Notes under the pieces: generated by a model
What the model was told of the DNA's origin: nothing
Databases searched by the model: none
What the model saw: the letters and a program-made list of their open reading frames with translations, nothing else
Origin: Candidatus Galligastranaerophilus gallistercoris
Lineage (GTDB): Bacteria > Cyanobacteriota > Vampirovibrionia > Gastranaerophilales > Gastranaerophilaceae
Assembly (NCBI GenBank): GCA_018710795.1
Contig: DVJH01000025.1
Span: 1 to 21,734 of the forward strand
Reading direction: 5' to 3'
DNA length: 21,734 nucleotides
In this document: in pieces, positions 7,521 through 15,833 of the stretch
Numbering within the stretch: the first letter of the stretch is position 1
How the letters are laid out: each line of letters opens with the position of its first letter
Program-made: the position numbers and the translations under genes

Positions 7521-8193
7521 AAACTGTTTCTTTTATTTCGATAACTTTAAGAAGGTCTTTCCATACGTTATCTATGCTTTGATTTGCATTTATTTTTTTA
7601 AGATTGCCTCTTTTTGTATAAAATTCAAGAAGCGGTTTTGTTTCTTTTTCGTATGTTTCAAATCGTAAAACCGCAGTTTCTTTTGTGTCGTCTTTTCTTT
7701 GGATTAAATCGGTATTGCAATCATCGCACTTGCCCTCTGTTTTGGGCGCTGAAGTTTTAAGATTATATATTTTTCCGCATTTGGGGCAGGAACGTCTGTT
7801 AACCAATCTTTCAATTAAAACTTCATTCGGTATGTCAAAATAAATTGCTTCAATGTCTTCTTTTGAAATGCCTTTATTCAGCTCATCAAGAATATTGTCA
7901 AGCGATTGTGCCTGCTGCAGACTTCTCGGGAAGCCGTCCAGAATGTATCCTCCGTTGCAGTCATTTTCTTTTAAACGGTTTTTAATTACCGTTGACACTA
8001 CATCCAAAGGCACCAATTGCCCCTTATCTATATAACCTTTTGCAACAAGCCCTATTTCGGTTCCTTCTTTAATGTTTTTTCTTAGCAATGAACCCGTATC
8101 AATATGGGGCAGCTTTAATTCTTTTGCAAGAAGTTCGGTTTGTGTTCCTTTTCCGCATCCGGGCGGTCCTAAGAAAATAAATGCTTTTTTCAT
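7519..8193 (-). CDS. adk: Adenylate kinase (zinc-finger LID type)
   Basis: 224 residues. Catalyses ATP + AMP to 2 ADP in the cytoplasm. The P-loop GPPGCGKGT is at residues 9-17, the AMP-binding DTGSLLR at 32-38 and DGFPR at 86-90. The LID domain carries four cysteines, CPKC (136-139) and CDDC (156-159), a structural zinc site found in many Gram-positive and some other bacteria. GAGGG precedes the ATG. It sits between secY and map, the conserved position in spc operons. The hairpin at 7490-7520 overlaps its stop codon. Confidence 0.97.
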   Translation of the reverse strand: MKKAFIFLGPPGCGKGTQTELLAKELKLPHIDTGSLLRKNIKEGTEIGLVAKGYIDKGQLVPLDVVSTVIKNRLKENDCNGGYILDGFPRSLQQAQSLDNILDELNKGISKEDIEAIYFDIPNEVLIERLVNRRSCPKCGKIYNLKTSAPKTEGKCDDCNTDLIQRKDDTKETAVLRFETYEKETKPLLEFYTKRGNLKKINANQSIDNVWKDLLKVIEIKETV

Positions 8194-8225
8194 TTTAACC
8201 CTCTATTAATTACGATTTTATAATT

Positions 8226-9566
8226 TTATTGCTGTTTCAAGAACGTTTCATAGTTCTTTGCAAGCATATGAGTTTTGATTCTGTTTATAAAATCAAGTGC
8301 AACACCAACCATAATGATTAGCGAAGTTGCCCCCAAACCTTGCAGAGTGGTTATATCGGTTATTTTGGATGAAACCGAAGGAACCATCGCAATAATACCG
8401 AGAGCAATTGCTCCTATAAACATTAATCTTGTTAAAATTTCATCAAGCTTATCTGCGGTGGGTTTGCCGGGTTTTACACCGGGGATTGCCGAACCGTATT
8501 TTTTAAGGTTGTCCGCAATTTCTTTAGGCTGCATTGAAGGAATGATTGAAGCATAAAAGAATGTTAAGGCAACGATTAAAAGAAAATATATTATGTAATA
8601 CGAAACGCTTGTCGGGCTCAGGAACGAATTGAGGGTCGTAAGAGCACTGTTCAGCGCAACGTTTTTAATTTGCATCTGGTTTAATAATTCCAAAATCGTG
8701 GTAGGGAAAAGCATAATCGCTATCGCAAAAATGATAGGCATAACGCCGCCGGGGTTTAATTTGAAAGGAATATTCGAGTTTTGTCCGCCGTATACTTTGT
8801 TTCCTACCTGGCGTCTTGCAGATACGATGGGCACTTTTCTTACGGCGTCATGCAATATTATGATAAATACCGTTGCCGCCATAAAAATCGTAAGTAAAAC
8901 CAATAATTTAAGCTGCAAGCCGGGGTCTCCCGATACCAGGGTTGCCGTTCTTTGCGTGTACAGGGGAATGCCTGCCAGAATACCGACAAAGATTATAAGC
9001 GAAGCGCCGTTTCCAATGCCTTTTTCGGTTATTAATTCACCTATCCACATAACAAAAATTGCACCCGCCGTCAGGGCGACGATTGAGCCCGTATAGAATA
9101 AAAACGGGTTAAGCCCGTGAATTATGGCACCGGGAAGTTTAGATAACAATAAAACAAATACTAATGCCTGCATAACCGCAACAACAACGGTAAACATTCT
9201 TGTAATCTGCTGGATTTTTCTTCTTCCCGCTTCACCGTCTTCTTTCTGCAATCTTTCAAGAGGCGGAACAATAACCGCCAATAACTGCATAACGATTGAA
9301 GATGTGATATAGGGTCCTATCCCCAAGGCAAAGATTGAAACTTTGCCCAATGCGCCGCCTGAAAACAGGTCAAGGAAACCTATAATGTTGTTGCCCTGCG
9401 CAAGCGCCAAAAACGCTTCATTGTTTATTCCGAAAATCGGCAATTGCGCGCCGAATCTAAACAGTGCAATCATCAGGAATGTAAATATAAGTTTTTGCTT
9501 TAATCCGCTTGATTGAATGTTATTCATCAGGCTTTTAAGCATTTGTTCATTGTTAGCTTGCTGCAT
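8226..9566 (-). CDS. secY: Preprotein translocase subunit SecY
   Basis: 446 residues with about ten hydrophobic membrane segments, the normal SecY topology. It forms the channel through which SecA or ribosomes push proteins across or into the inner membrane. Recognisable segments: LGIGPYITSSIVMQLL (TM2), GNGASLIIFVGILAGIP (TM5 region), the cytoplasmic loop SARRQVGNKVYGGQ preceding IPFKLNPGGVMPIIFA (TM7), MFIGAIALGIIAMVPS (TM9 region) and ALDFINRI near the C-terminus. It starts 2 nt after the rplO stop, with no strong ribosome site, so it is probably translationally coupled to rplO. This pairing is universal in spc operons. Confidence 0.97.
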   Translation of the reverse strand: MQQANNEQMLKSLMNNIQSSGLKQKLIFTFLMIALFRFGAQLPIFGINNEAFLALAQGNNIIGFLDLFSGGALGKVSIFALGIGPYITSSIVMQLLAVIVPPLERLQKEDGEAGRRKIQQITRMFTVVVAVMQALVFVLLLSKLPGAIIHGLNPFLFYTGSIVALTAGAIFVMWIGELITEKGIGNGASLIIFVGILAGIPLYTQRTATLVSGDPGLQLKLLVLLTIFMAATVFIIILHDAVRKVPIVSARRQVGNKVYGGQNSNIPFKLNPGGVMPIIFAIAIMLFPTTILELLNQMQIKNVALNSALTTLNSFLSPTSVSYYIIYFLLIVALTFFYASIIPSMQPKEIADNLKKYGSAIPGVKPGKPTADKLDEILTRLMFIGAIALGIIAMVPSVSSKITDITTLQGLGATSLIIMVGVALDFINRIKTHMLAKNYETFLKQQ

Positions 9567-9568
9567 TA

Positions 9569-10012
9569 TTAAATTATTTCAACCTTTCCGCCCGCTTTTT
9601 CGATTTTTTCTTTAGCACTTTCGGTTACGTAATTTGCTTTTACCGTAACTTTTTTGGTTAATTCGCCGTTTCCTAAAATTCTTAAAATTTCGGATGACGG
9701 GTGAACCATTTTATTTTCGATTAAAACGGACAGAGTAATTTCTTTTGCATCAATTTTTTCTAAAGCCGAAACGTTAACGGCTGCGGCATTGAGTGCAAAA
9801 ACGTTGTTGAATCCTTTTAATTTGGGCAAACGTCTGAATGCGGGCATCTGACCGCCTTCAAAACCTCTTTTTGCGCTTCTGCCCGATCTTTGACCTTCGC
9901 CGTTGTTGCCGCGGGATGATGTTTTACCGCAGCCCGATGAGCGGCCTCTGCCTACTCTGACGGTTTTTTTAACCGCACCCTTGTTGGGTTTTAAATCTTC
10001 AAGTTTTATCAT
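9569..10012 (-). CDS. rplO: 50S ribosomal protein L15
   Basis: 147 residues, the usual size of bacterial L15. The Gly/Arg-rich N-terminal tail (VGRGRSSGCGKTSSRGNNGE, about 21-40) and the family segment GFEGGQMPAFRRLPKLKGF (about 50-68) are diagnostic. It binds 23S rRNA late in 50S assembly. AAAGGA precedes the ATG. It is 19 bp after rpmD and 2 bp before secY in one transcript. Confidence 0.97.
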   Translation of the reverse strand: MIKLEDLKPNKGAVKKTVRVGRGRSSGCGKTSSRGNNGEGQRSGRSAKRGFEGGQMPAFRRLPKLKGFNNVFALNAAAVNVSALEKIDAKEITLSVLIENKMVHPSSEILRILGNGELTKKVTVKANYVTESAKEKIEKAGGKVEII

Positions 10013-10031
10013 TTTTATTTTTATCCTTTAA

Positions 10032-10223
10032 TTATTCAACTATTTCGACCAAGTGAGGGATTTTGTTTACCATACCCATAATTGTAGCACTTTTTGAGTG
10101 TTCTACGATTCTGTTTGTTTTGGTTAAACCGAGCGCTTTTACGATTTTTTCATGTTTATCGGGAGCGCCTATTACGGATTTAACCAATTTTATTTTAATT
10201 TTTTCTTCTGTTTTTTTAGCCAT
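10032..10223 (-). CDS. rpmD: 50S ribosomal protein L30
   Basis: 63 residues matching the L30 pattern: KIKLVKSVIGAPDKHEKIV followed by ALGLTKTNRIVEH and a final strand MGMVNKIPHLVEI. It binds 23S rRNA in the large subunit. AGGTGA is well spaced from the ATG. It lies between rpsE and rplO, its classic position. Oxygenic Cyanobacteria lack L30, so its presence is a weak taxonomic clue. Confidence 0.95.
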   Translation of the reverse strand: MAKKTEEKIKIKLVKSVIGAPDKHEKIVKALGLTKTNRIVEHSKSATIMGMVNKIPHLVEIVE

Positions 10224-10241
10224 TTCAATTCACCTGTTTTC

Positions 10242-10922
10242 TTAACCTAATAATTGTTTCATTGAGATGCCTCTCTGAGCCGCAACATCTTTGAATGTTC
10301 TTAATTCTTTAAGAGCGTTTAATGTTGCATTTGCGGCGTTCAGAGGTGATTTTGAACCCAATGATTTACTTAAGATGTTTTCAATACCGCACAATTCAAG
10401 AACGGCACGAACCGCACCGCCGGCAATAACACCGGTACCTTGCGAAGCGGGTTTTAATACAACGTTGCCCGCACCGGATCTTCCCGTTATCATATGAGGA
10501 ATTGTGGTTTTAAAGATAGGAACGGTGATTAAATTTTTTCTGCCGTCTGCGATTGCTTTTTGGATGGCAACGATAACTTCGGATGCCTTAGCAACGCCCA
10601 TACCTACCTGGCCTTTTTTGTTTCCGACGATAACGATGGCTCTAAAGCTCAATTTTTTACCGCCTTTAACAACTTTGGTAACACGACGGATTTGAACAAC
10701 CTGTTCTTTCCATTCGGATTCAACCGGTTCAACCGTTTCAATTTTTCTTCTTCTGGATTGTTTTCTTTGCGGTTTTAATGTTGTTACTTCCGCATTTTCT
10801 TCTGCCGTATTTTCTGCTTCCGCTTTTGTTTCAACCGTTTCTTCAACTGCTTCAACCGTTTCTTCAACTTCGGGAGCATTATTTTCAACAGCTTCGTTTG
10901 TGTCTTTAATTTCTTCGCTCAC
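10242..10922 (-). CDS. rpsE: 30S ribosomal protein S5 with long acidic N-terminal extension
   Basis: 226 residues against about 166 for E. coli S5. Residues from about 70 on are normal S5: WKEQVVQIRRVTKVVKGG, FRAIVIVGNKKGQVGMGVAKA, the TGRSGAGNVVLKPASQGTG loop and AGGAVRAVLELCGI. S5 takes part in decoding accuracy and mRNA unwinding at the 30S entry channel. Residues 1-47 hold 16 glutamates in VEETVE-type repeats, followed by a basic patch (PQRKQSRRRK, about 51-60). The start is GTG with AAAGG 9-10 nt upstream, and the extension is in frame with no better internal start, so it is probably real. The upstream neighbour is a malic enzyme gene, not rplR, so the operon is broken here. Confidence 0.95.
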   Translation of the reverse strand: MSEEIKDTNEAVENNAPEVEETVEAVEETVETKAEAENTAEENAEVTTLKPQRKQSRRRKIETVEPVESEWKEQVVQIRRVTKVVKGGKKLSFRAIVIVGNKKGQVGMGVAKASEVIVAIQKAIADGRKNLITVPIFKTTIPHMITGRSGAGNVVLKPASQGTGVIAGGAVRAVLELCGIENILSKSLGSKSPLNAANATLNALKELRTFKDVAAQRGISMKQLLG

Positions 10923-11011
10923 GTTTAAATACCTTTCGACTTTAATTTCTTACATAAACTGTTTATTTTGGTTAAACAACAAAAAGAATACAACAAATTC
11001 CCCTTAAAATT

Positions 11012-12493
11012 TTATAGAGGGCGTTTATTGAATTCGGTTGTTAAATTTCTGACATGGTCTATAATACATGCTGAAATATTTTTTGCAACAGTTTTATCCA
11101 GAGGATCGGGGATTATATAATTATAATCAAGCTCATCTTTTGTAACCATGTTTGAAATTGCTTTTGCGACTTCAATTTTGATTGAATCCGTTATTTTTTT
11201 TATGCCTGCATTAATAACTCCGTCAAAAAGCCCGGGGAATACAAGGGAATTATTTATCTGGTTATCAAAATCGGGTCTGCCGCTTGCATAAATTTTTGCA
11301 CCCGCTTTTTTGGCCAAATCCGGCATAATTTCGGGTATCGGGTTTGCAAGCGCAAAAATAACGGGGTCTGATTTCATTGTTTCTATCATTTCGGGTCTTA
11401 AAACGTTTCCCGCAGAAACTCCTATAAAGACATCGGCATCTTTAATTGCAATATCAAGACCGCCTCTTAAGTTTAATTTGTTTGTAAGTTTTGCAATATT
11501 TTCCAAAGATTGGTTATTACCTTGCCTTCCTTCATATACGATTCCAAAAATATCCGTCATAATGATATTTTTGGCGCCCGCTTTTAATAAAAGCCTTGCT
11601 ATTGCCTGCCCTGCGGCACCCGCGCCCGAGATTACAATTTTTATTTTATCTAAACCTTTACCCGTTAATTTAAGAGCATTATATAACCCGGCAAGCGTTG
11701 CAATGGCGGCGCCGTGCTGGTCATCATGGAATACGGGAAGTTTTGAATTTTGAATTAAATAGTTTTCAATTTCAAAACATTCGGGCGCTTTTATATCTTC
11801 CAGATTAATGCCCGAAAATGAATCTTCAAGAAGCAGACATATTTTTTTAATTTTGTCGGGGTCTTGAGTGTTTAAGCATAAAGGCATTGCATCAACATCG
11901 CCCAAATCTTTAAATAAGACCGCTTTGCCTTCCATAACGGGAAGCCCCGCAGTGGGACCTATATTGCCGAGGCCCAAAATTGCGGAGCCGTCGGTGATTA
12001 TTGCAACAGGTTTTCTGTATTCGATTAAGTCGGAAACTTTTGTTTCGATGACACCGCCGAATGCGCTTCTTAATTCAACGGGTTCAAGTTCTTCCAGTTT
12101 AAAATTGTCGGGGAATATGCAACCTTTTGAGCAGGTCGGAATAAATTCGGTATTATTATATTCCATTCCTTCGATTAAGGTTGTATCAACGCCCATAAAA
12201 TTGGGCATTATGGCATCTTTTACCATATCCAAATCTTCTTTCGGGCATTGTTTAATTACAAGAGGGTAGGCATCCGTTGTTCTTGTTTCTTTTAAAAATA
12301 TCGCCCTTTTCAGTGAATCTTCATAATTATATGAAAGCACGGCAACTGAATTTGACCTGTTTGTAAGTTCAAAAACTTTTTCTAAATTGTCTTTTATTTT
12401 AAGACAGCTTTGAGAAACCCCGGGAGTATACACCAAAGATAATATTTTTTTATTTTTAACTTTTACTTTCGGTATTATTTCAATTGCTTTCAT
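11012..12493 (-). CDS. NAD(P)-dependent malic enzyme with an inserted block
   Basis: 493 residues. Malic enzyme decarboxylates malate to pyruvate and reduces NAD(P)+. The malic domain begins at the catalytic-Tyr segment VYTPGVSQSC (21-30); the general-base lysine region is GKAVLFKDLGDVDAMPL (189-205) and the metal-binding aspartates are in FHDDQHGAA (256-263). The Rossmann segment ISGAGAAGQAIARLL (288-302) binds the cofactor, and residues 413-450 close the domain (NNSLVFPGLFDGVINAG). In ordinary bacterial enzymes the strand at 48-54 runs directly into TDGSAILGLGNIGP (167-180); here about 110 extra residues intervene. Its ATG overlaps the plsY stop by 1 nt (TAATG), so the two are coupled. Cofactor preference cannot be judged. 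Confidence 0.92.
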   Translation of the reverse strand: MKAIEIIPKVKVKNKKILSLVYTPGVSQSCLKIKDNLEKVFELTNRSNSVAVLSYNYEDSLKRAIFLKETRTTDAYPLVIKQCPKEDLDMVKDAIMPNFMGVDTTLIEGMEYNNTEFIPTCSKGCIFPDNFKLEELEPVELRSAFGGVIETKVSDLIEYRKPVAIITDGSAILGLGNIGPTAGLPVMEGKAVLFKDLGDVDAMPLCLNTQDPDKIKKICLLLEDSFSGINLEDIKAPECFEIENYLIQNSKLPVFHDDQHGAAIATLAGLYNALKLTGKGLDKIKIVISGAGAAGQAIARLLLKAGAKNIIMTDIFGIVYEGRQGNNQSLENIAKLTNKLNLRGGLDIAIKDADVFIGVSAGNVLRPEMIETMKSDPVIFALANPIPEIMPDLAKKAGAKIYASGRPDFDNQINNSLVFPGLFDGVINAGIKKITDSIKIEVAKAISNMVTKDELDYNYIIPDPLDKTVAKNISACIIDHVRNLTTEFNKRPL

Positions 12494-13104
12494 TATTCTC
12501 TTACCTTATTTTCGTTACCCTGAATCAGCCTTTTTATGTTTTCTCTGTGAAGATAAATTATGTATACGGCTGCAAGCGCGCAATAAATTGTGTATGCAAT
12601 CGGGTTATTTAAAAAATACATTAAAAAGGGTGCGGTTAATATTGCAATAATTGAACCGACCGATACATATTTTGTAAAATATGTAATTATGCACCAGATA
12701 ACGGTCAGGATAATTCCCGCTAAAAAGTTAAGCGCATAAATTGTGCCGATACCGGATGCTACGCTTTTCCCGCCTTTAAATTTTAAAAATACGGGTTTAG
12801 AATGTCCTATGATTACCATAACAGCCGCAATAACAGCCAAAAGACCTATTGAATCTCCCTGAATTAGATATTTTGTAAGTAAAACGGGTGCCATACCTTT
12901 TATTGCATCAAGAATCATAACGGTAAAGAACCATTTTTTGCCCAATACTCTTTTTACGTTTGTGGCGCCTGTTGAACCGGAGCCTATCGTTCTTATGTCT
13001 TTTCCCGTTTTTGCTTTAACGATTAAATAACCTGTCGGGATTGAACCGATTAAATATGCAAAAAGCGCAACGATTATTATAAAAAGGTACATAGGAATAT
13101 TCAT
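12493..13104 (-). CDS. plsY: Acyl-phosphate:glycerol-3-phosphate acyltransferase PlsY
   Basis: 203 residues, an integral membrane enzyme that transfers an acyl group from acyl-phosphate to glycerol-3-phosphate, the first step of phospholipid synthesis in most bacteria. The three cytoplasmic motifs are visible: GSGSTGATNVKR (about 41-52; the usual form is SGNIGATN), GHSKPVFLKFKGGKSVASGIG (about 100-120) and, toward the C-terminus, the LHRENIKRL segment. Five or more hydrophobic helices fit the family. Its start abuts the der stop exactly and its stop overlaps the malic-enzyme start, so it is inside a tight operon. Confidence 0.95.
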   Translation of the reverse strand: MNIPMYLFIIIVALFAYLIGSIPTGYLIVKAKTGKDIRTIGSGSTGATNVKRVLGKKWFFTVMILDAIKGMAPVLLTKYLIQGDSIGLLAVIAAVMVIIGHSKPVFLKFKGGKSVASGIGTIYALNFLAGIILTVIWCIITYFTKYVSVGSIIAILTAPFLMYFLNNPIAYTIYCALAAVYIIYLHRENIKRLIQGNENKVRE

Positions 13105-14418
13105 TTATTTTTCTCCCTTTTCTTTAAAAGACATTCTGACGGGTGTGCCGAAAAAGCCGAATGCTTCTCTTATTTTTTTCATTAAATATCTTTTATATGA
13201 ATCTTTTAAAAGTTTTTTTGAATTTACAAAAAACGTAAACTGGGGCGGCTTTATTCCCGATTGCGCCGAATAATAAATTTTTAAAAATCTGCCTTTGTCC
13301 GATGAGGGCGGGTTTAAGTCGAGCGCTTCGTTTATTATTTTATTCAAGGTGCTTGTTTGAACTTTTTTCGTTCTTTCTTTTTGAACTTCTCTTGCGATTT
13401 CAAAAATTTGGTTTAATCTTTGCCCCGTTTTTGCGCTGATAAAGATTTTTTTTGCGTAATTCAAAAAAGGCGCTTCTTTTTCTATCTGCTGCTCAATTTT
13501 ATGGGTTTGAACATTTTTGATTAAATCCCATTTATTAAAAGCGACAATTAACCCGCAGCCGTATTCTTCGCAAGATTGCGCTATTTTTTTATCCTGATCG
13601 GAGAGCCCTTCTTTGGCGTCAATTACAAGAAGGGTAACATCTGCTTCTTTAATTGATTTTAAGGCTCTGTCCACCGCAAAAGCTTCAATTCCGTAATCAA
13701 CTTTTGATTTTTTTCTTATGCCCGCAGTGTCTATTAAAATAAATTCTTCATTATCGTATATGACGTTTGAATTTATGGAATCTCTTGTGGTGCCCGAAAT
13801 ATCCGATACGATTGCTCTTTGTTCGTTTAAAAGATTGTTTAATATTGAACTTTTGCCTGCGTTGGGTTTTCCTGCTATTGCGATTTTTATTATCGAATCG
13901 TCTTTTGTATCGGGAAGTTTTTCTATATCTTTTGTGATTAAATCCAATAAATCTCCGACGCCGCCCGAACCGTGGAGCGCAGATAAGGGTACGACTTCAT
14001 CAAAACCCAAAGTGTAAAATTCGTCCGCAAAAGTAAATTCGTTTGACGAATCGGCTTTATTTGCAACAACTATAACGGGTTTTTTTGATTGCCTTAAAAT
14101 ATTTGCAATATCATTATCATAAGGGTTAAGACCCGATTTTGCGTCAACAACAAATAAAATTAAATCCGCTTCATCGACCGCAATTTTTGCCTGTGCAAAA
14201 ATGTTTTTTACAAATTCGTCTTCATCGTTTGTGATAATTCCGCCCGTGTCTATTAAAATAAAGGGTTTAGATTGCCATATCGCATCAAAATAAATTCTGT
14301 CCCTTGTAACGCCGGGGGTATCATCCACGATAGATTTTCTCTCGCCTACGATTCTGTTAACGAGAGTTGATTTGCCGACATTGGGGCGTCCTACGATTGC
14401 AACCGTTTTTGTTTTCAT
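13105..14418 (-). CDS. der: Ribosome-associated GTPase Der (EngA)
   Basis: 437 residues, the usual length. Der is the bacterial GTPase with two G domains in tandem, needed for 50S maturation. G domain 1: GRPNVGKS (10-17), DTGG (57-60), NKAD (120-123). G domain 2: GKPNAGKS (183-190), DTAGI (230-234), NKWD (295-298). The C-terminal KH-like domain (about 350-437) includes NPPSSDKGR and ends in FFGTPVRMSFKEK. It starts 4 nt after the upstream phosphohexomutase stop, without its own Shine-Dalgarno sequence, implying coupled translation. plsY follows directly. Confidence 0.97.
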   Translation of the reverse strand: MKTKTVAIVGRPNVGKSTLVNRIVGERKSIVDDTPGVTRDRIYFDAIWQSKPFILIDTGGIITNDEDEFVKNIFAQAKIAVDEADLILFVVDAKSGLNPYDNDIANILRQSKKPVIVVANKADSSNEFTFADEFYTLGFDEVVPLSALHGSGGVGDLLDLITKDIEKLPDTKDDSIIKIAIAGKPNAGKSSILNNLLNEQRAIVSDISGTTRDSINSNVIYDNEEFILIDTAGIRKKSKVDYGIEAFAVDRALKSIKEADVTLLVIDAKEGLSDQDKKIAQSCEEYGCGLIVAFNKWDLIKNVQTHKIEQQIEKEAPFLNYAKKIFISAKTGQRLNQIFEIAREVQKERTKKVQTSTLNKIINEALDLNPPSSDKGRFLKIYYSAQSGIKPPQFTFFVNSKKLLKDSYKRYLMKKIREAFGFFGTPVRMSFKEKGEK

Positions 14419-14422
14419 AAGA

Positions 14423-15796
14423 CTATTTTACAATAAACATGTATCCTTTGATAAATTCTTTAATGCTTGTAAGTTTTGAATTTTTATCGGTTTCGACATA
14501 AAACCTTAAAAGCGGTTCCGTGCCTGATTTTCTTATCAGGATTTTTGTTAAGTTATCTTCTAAGTATAATTTAACCCCGTCTATTTCATTTTTTTGAATA
14601 ATTTTTTGATTTGCAAAATTTTCCTCCATTTTAATTTCGGAGATTATTTTTTCTTTTTGGGTGTCATCATCAAGTTTGATATCAACTCTGTCCTGCACAA
14701 ATTCAACGCCCGCAAAATCAATTATTTCTTCTTTTAATTGATATAAGGGTTTATTTGTTTTTGCGATTGCTTCAATGATTAACAGGTTTGCATAAATTCC
14801 GTCTTTTTCCGAGATATGGTTTCCCGTTGAAAGCCCGCCCGAATCTTCGCCTCCTATTATTGTTTTATTAAGGCGCATGGCTTCTCCTATCCATTTAAAG
14901 CCGACCGGAGTTTCAATTATTTCAACGTTTAATTTTTTTGCAACCGCATCAACAAGCCCGCTTACGCCGACGGTTTTTACAACTGCGCCTTCCATTCCTT
15001 TTTCTTTCAGGTATTTTAATAAAATTGCAAGGATTATATTCGGGGAAACATAGTTTCCCTGTTCGTCAATAACGCCGTATCTGTCTGCGTCTCCGTCATT
15101 TGCAACGGTTATATACCCTTGTTTTGTATGTTTTAAAAATTCAGGTTTCGGCTCGGGTAAAAACCCGCCGAAATTCGGGTCAAAATGGTTGTTATAGCTT
15201 TCAAAACTTATGTTTTTTTCTTTTAATATTTTATCAAAATAACCGATTGAAGCGCTAAAAAGTCCGTCATATATGATTTTTGGCGGATTATTTTTGATTG
15301 CTTCAAAATCAATTAAACTGTCGATTTGTTCAAAATACATTTTTGAAAAATCTTTTTTTAGGACAATGCCTTCTTTTTCTTCAAGCGTAAAAATTTTATT
15401 TTCGATTATTCTTTCAATTTCTTTTGTTATGTCGCTTGTGGCGGGGCCGCCGTAGCTCGGGATAAATTTAATTCCGAGGTAATCGGGCGGGTTGTGAGAT
15501 GCGGTAAACATCAGCGCTCCGGATGAATTTTTTGTATTTCTTGCGGCAAATGCAATAACGGGTGTCGGCACTATATGTTCAGATAATAAAACATCAAATC
15601 CGTATGCAGCCAAAAGGTCCGAAGAAAATTTTGCGTATTTATCGGCATCCAGCCTTGAATCATAACCTATTATTACCGTTCCCGATTTCAGGTATTCGGC
15701 TGTTGCAAGAGTAATTTTTTTAACGTTATCGAAATTAAAATCTTTGCCGATAATTCCCCTGAACCCGTCAGTTCCGAATTTTATTCCAGTTTGCAT
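14423..15796 (-). CDS. Phosphoglucomutase/phosphomannomutase family protein
   Basis: 457 residues, an alpha-D-phosphohexomutase that moves phosphate between C6 and C1 of a hexose. The four active-site regions are present: phosphoserine loop TASHNPP with Ser100, metal-binding DGDADRYG (234-241), sugar-binding GGEDSGG (315-321) and phosphate-binding RKSGTEPLLRF (422-432). These regions suit a glucose/mannose mutase better than GlmM, but substrate cannot be settled by sight. It heads the run phosphohexomutase-der-plsY-malic enzyme. A GGAG about 11 nt upstream of the ATG is the likely ribosome site. It is divergent from pheA, with 37 bp between the two start codons. Confidence 0.93.
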   Translation of the reverse strand: MQTGIKFGTDGFRGIIGKDFNFDNVKKITLATAEYLKSGTVIIGYDSRLDADKYAKFSSDLLAAYGFDVLLSEHIVPTPVIAFAARNTKNSSGALMFTASHNPPDYLGIKFIPSYGGPATSDITKEIERIIENKIFTLEEKEGIVLKKDFSKMYFEQIDSLIDFEAIKNNPPKIIYDGLFSASIGYFDKILKEKNISFESYNNHFDPNFGGFLPEPKPEFLKHTKQGYITVANDGDADRYGVIDEQGNYVSPNIILAILLKYLKEKGMEGAVVKTVGVSGLVDAVAKKLNVEIIETPVGFKWIGEAMRLNKTIIGGEDSGGLSTGNHISEKDGIYANLLIIEAIAKTNKPLYQLKEEIIDFAGVEFVQDRVDIKLDDDTQKEKIISEIKMEENFANQKIIQKNEIDGVKLYLEDNLTKILIRKSGTEPLLRFYVETDKNSKLTSIKEFIKGYMFIVK

Positions 15797-15799
15797 TGT

Positions 15800-15827
15800 T
15801 TCGCATGCTCCAAATTTCTATTACAAT
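15800..15827 (+). promoter_or_regulatory. Probable leaderless promoter of pheA
   Basis: TTCGCA (15800-15805), a 16-bp spacer and TACAAT (15822-15827). The -10 ends 6 nt before the pheA ATG, so transcription should begin at or next to the A of the start codon. No Shine-Dalgarno sequence is present upstream of that ATG, which agrees with a leaderless mRNA. Confidence 0.5.
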
Positions 15828-15833
15828 ATATTT

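Noticed and set aside
15744..15833. Longer N-terminus for prephenate dehydratase
   Set aside because: It would overlap the divergent mutase start and lacks a ribosome site, and the family normally begins near the chosen Met.
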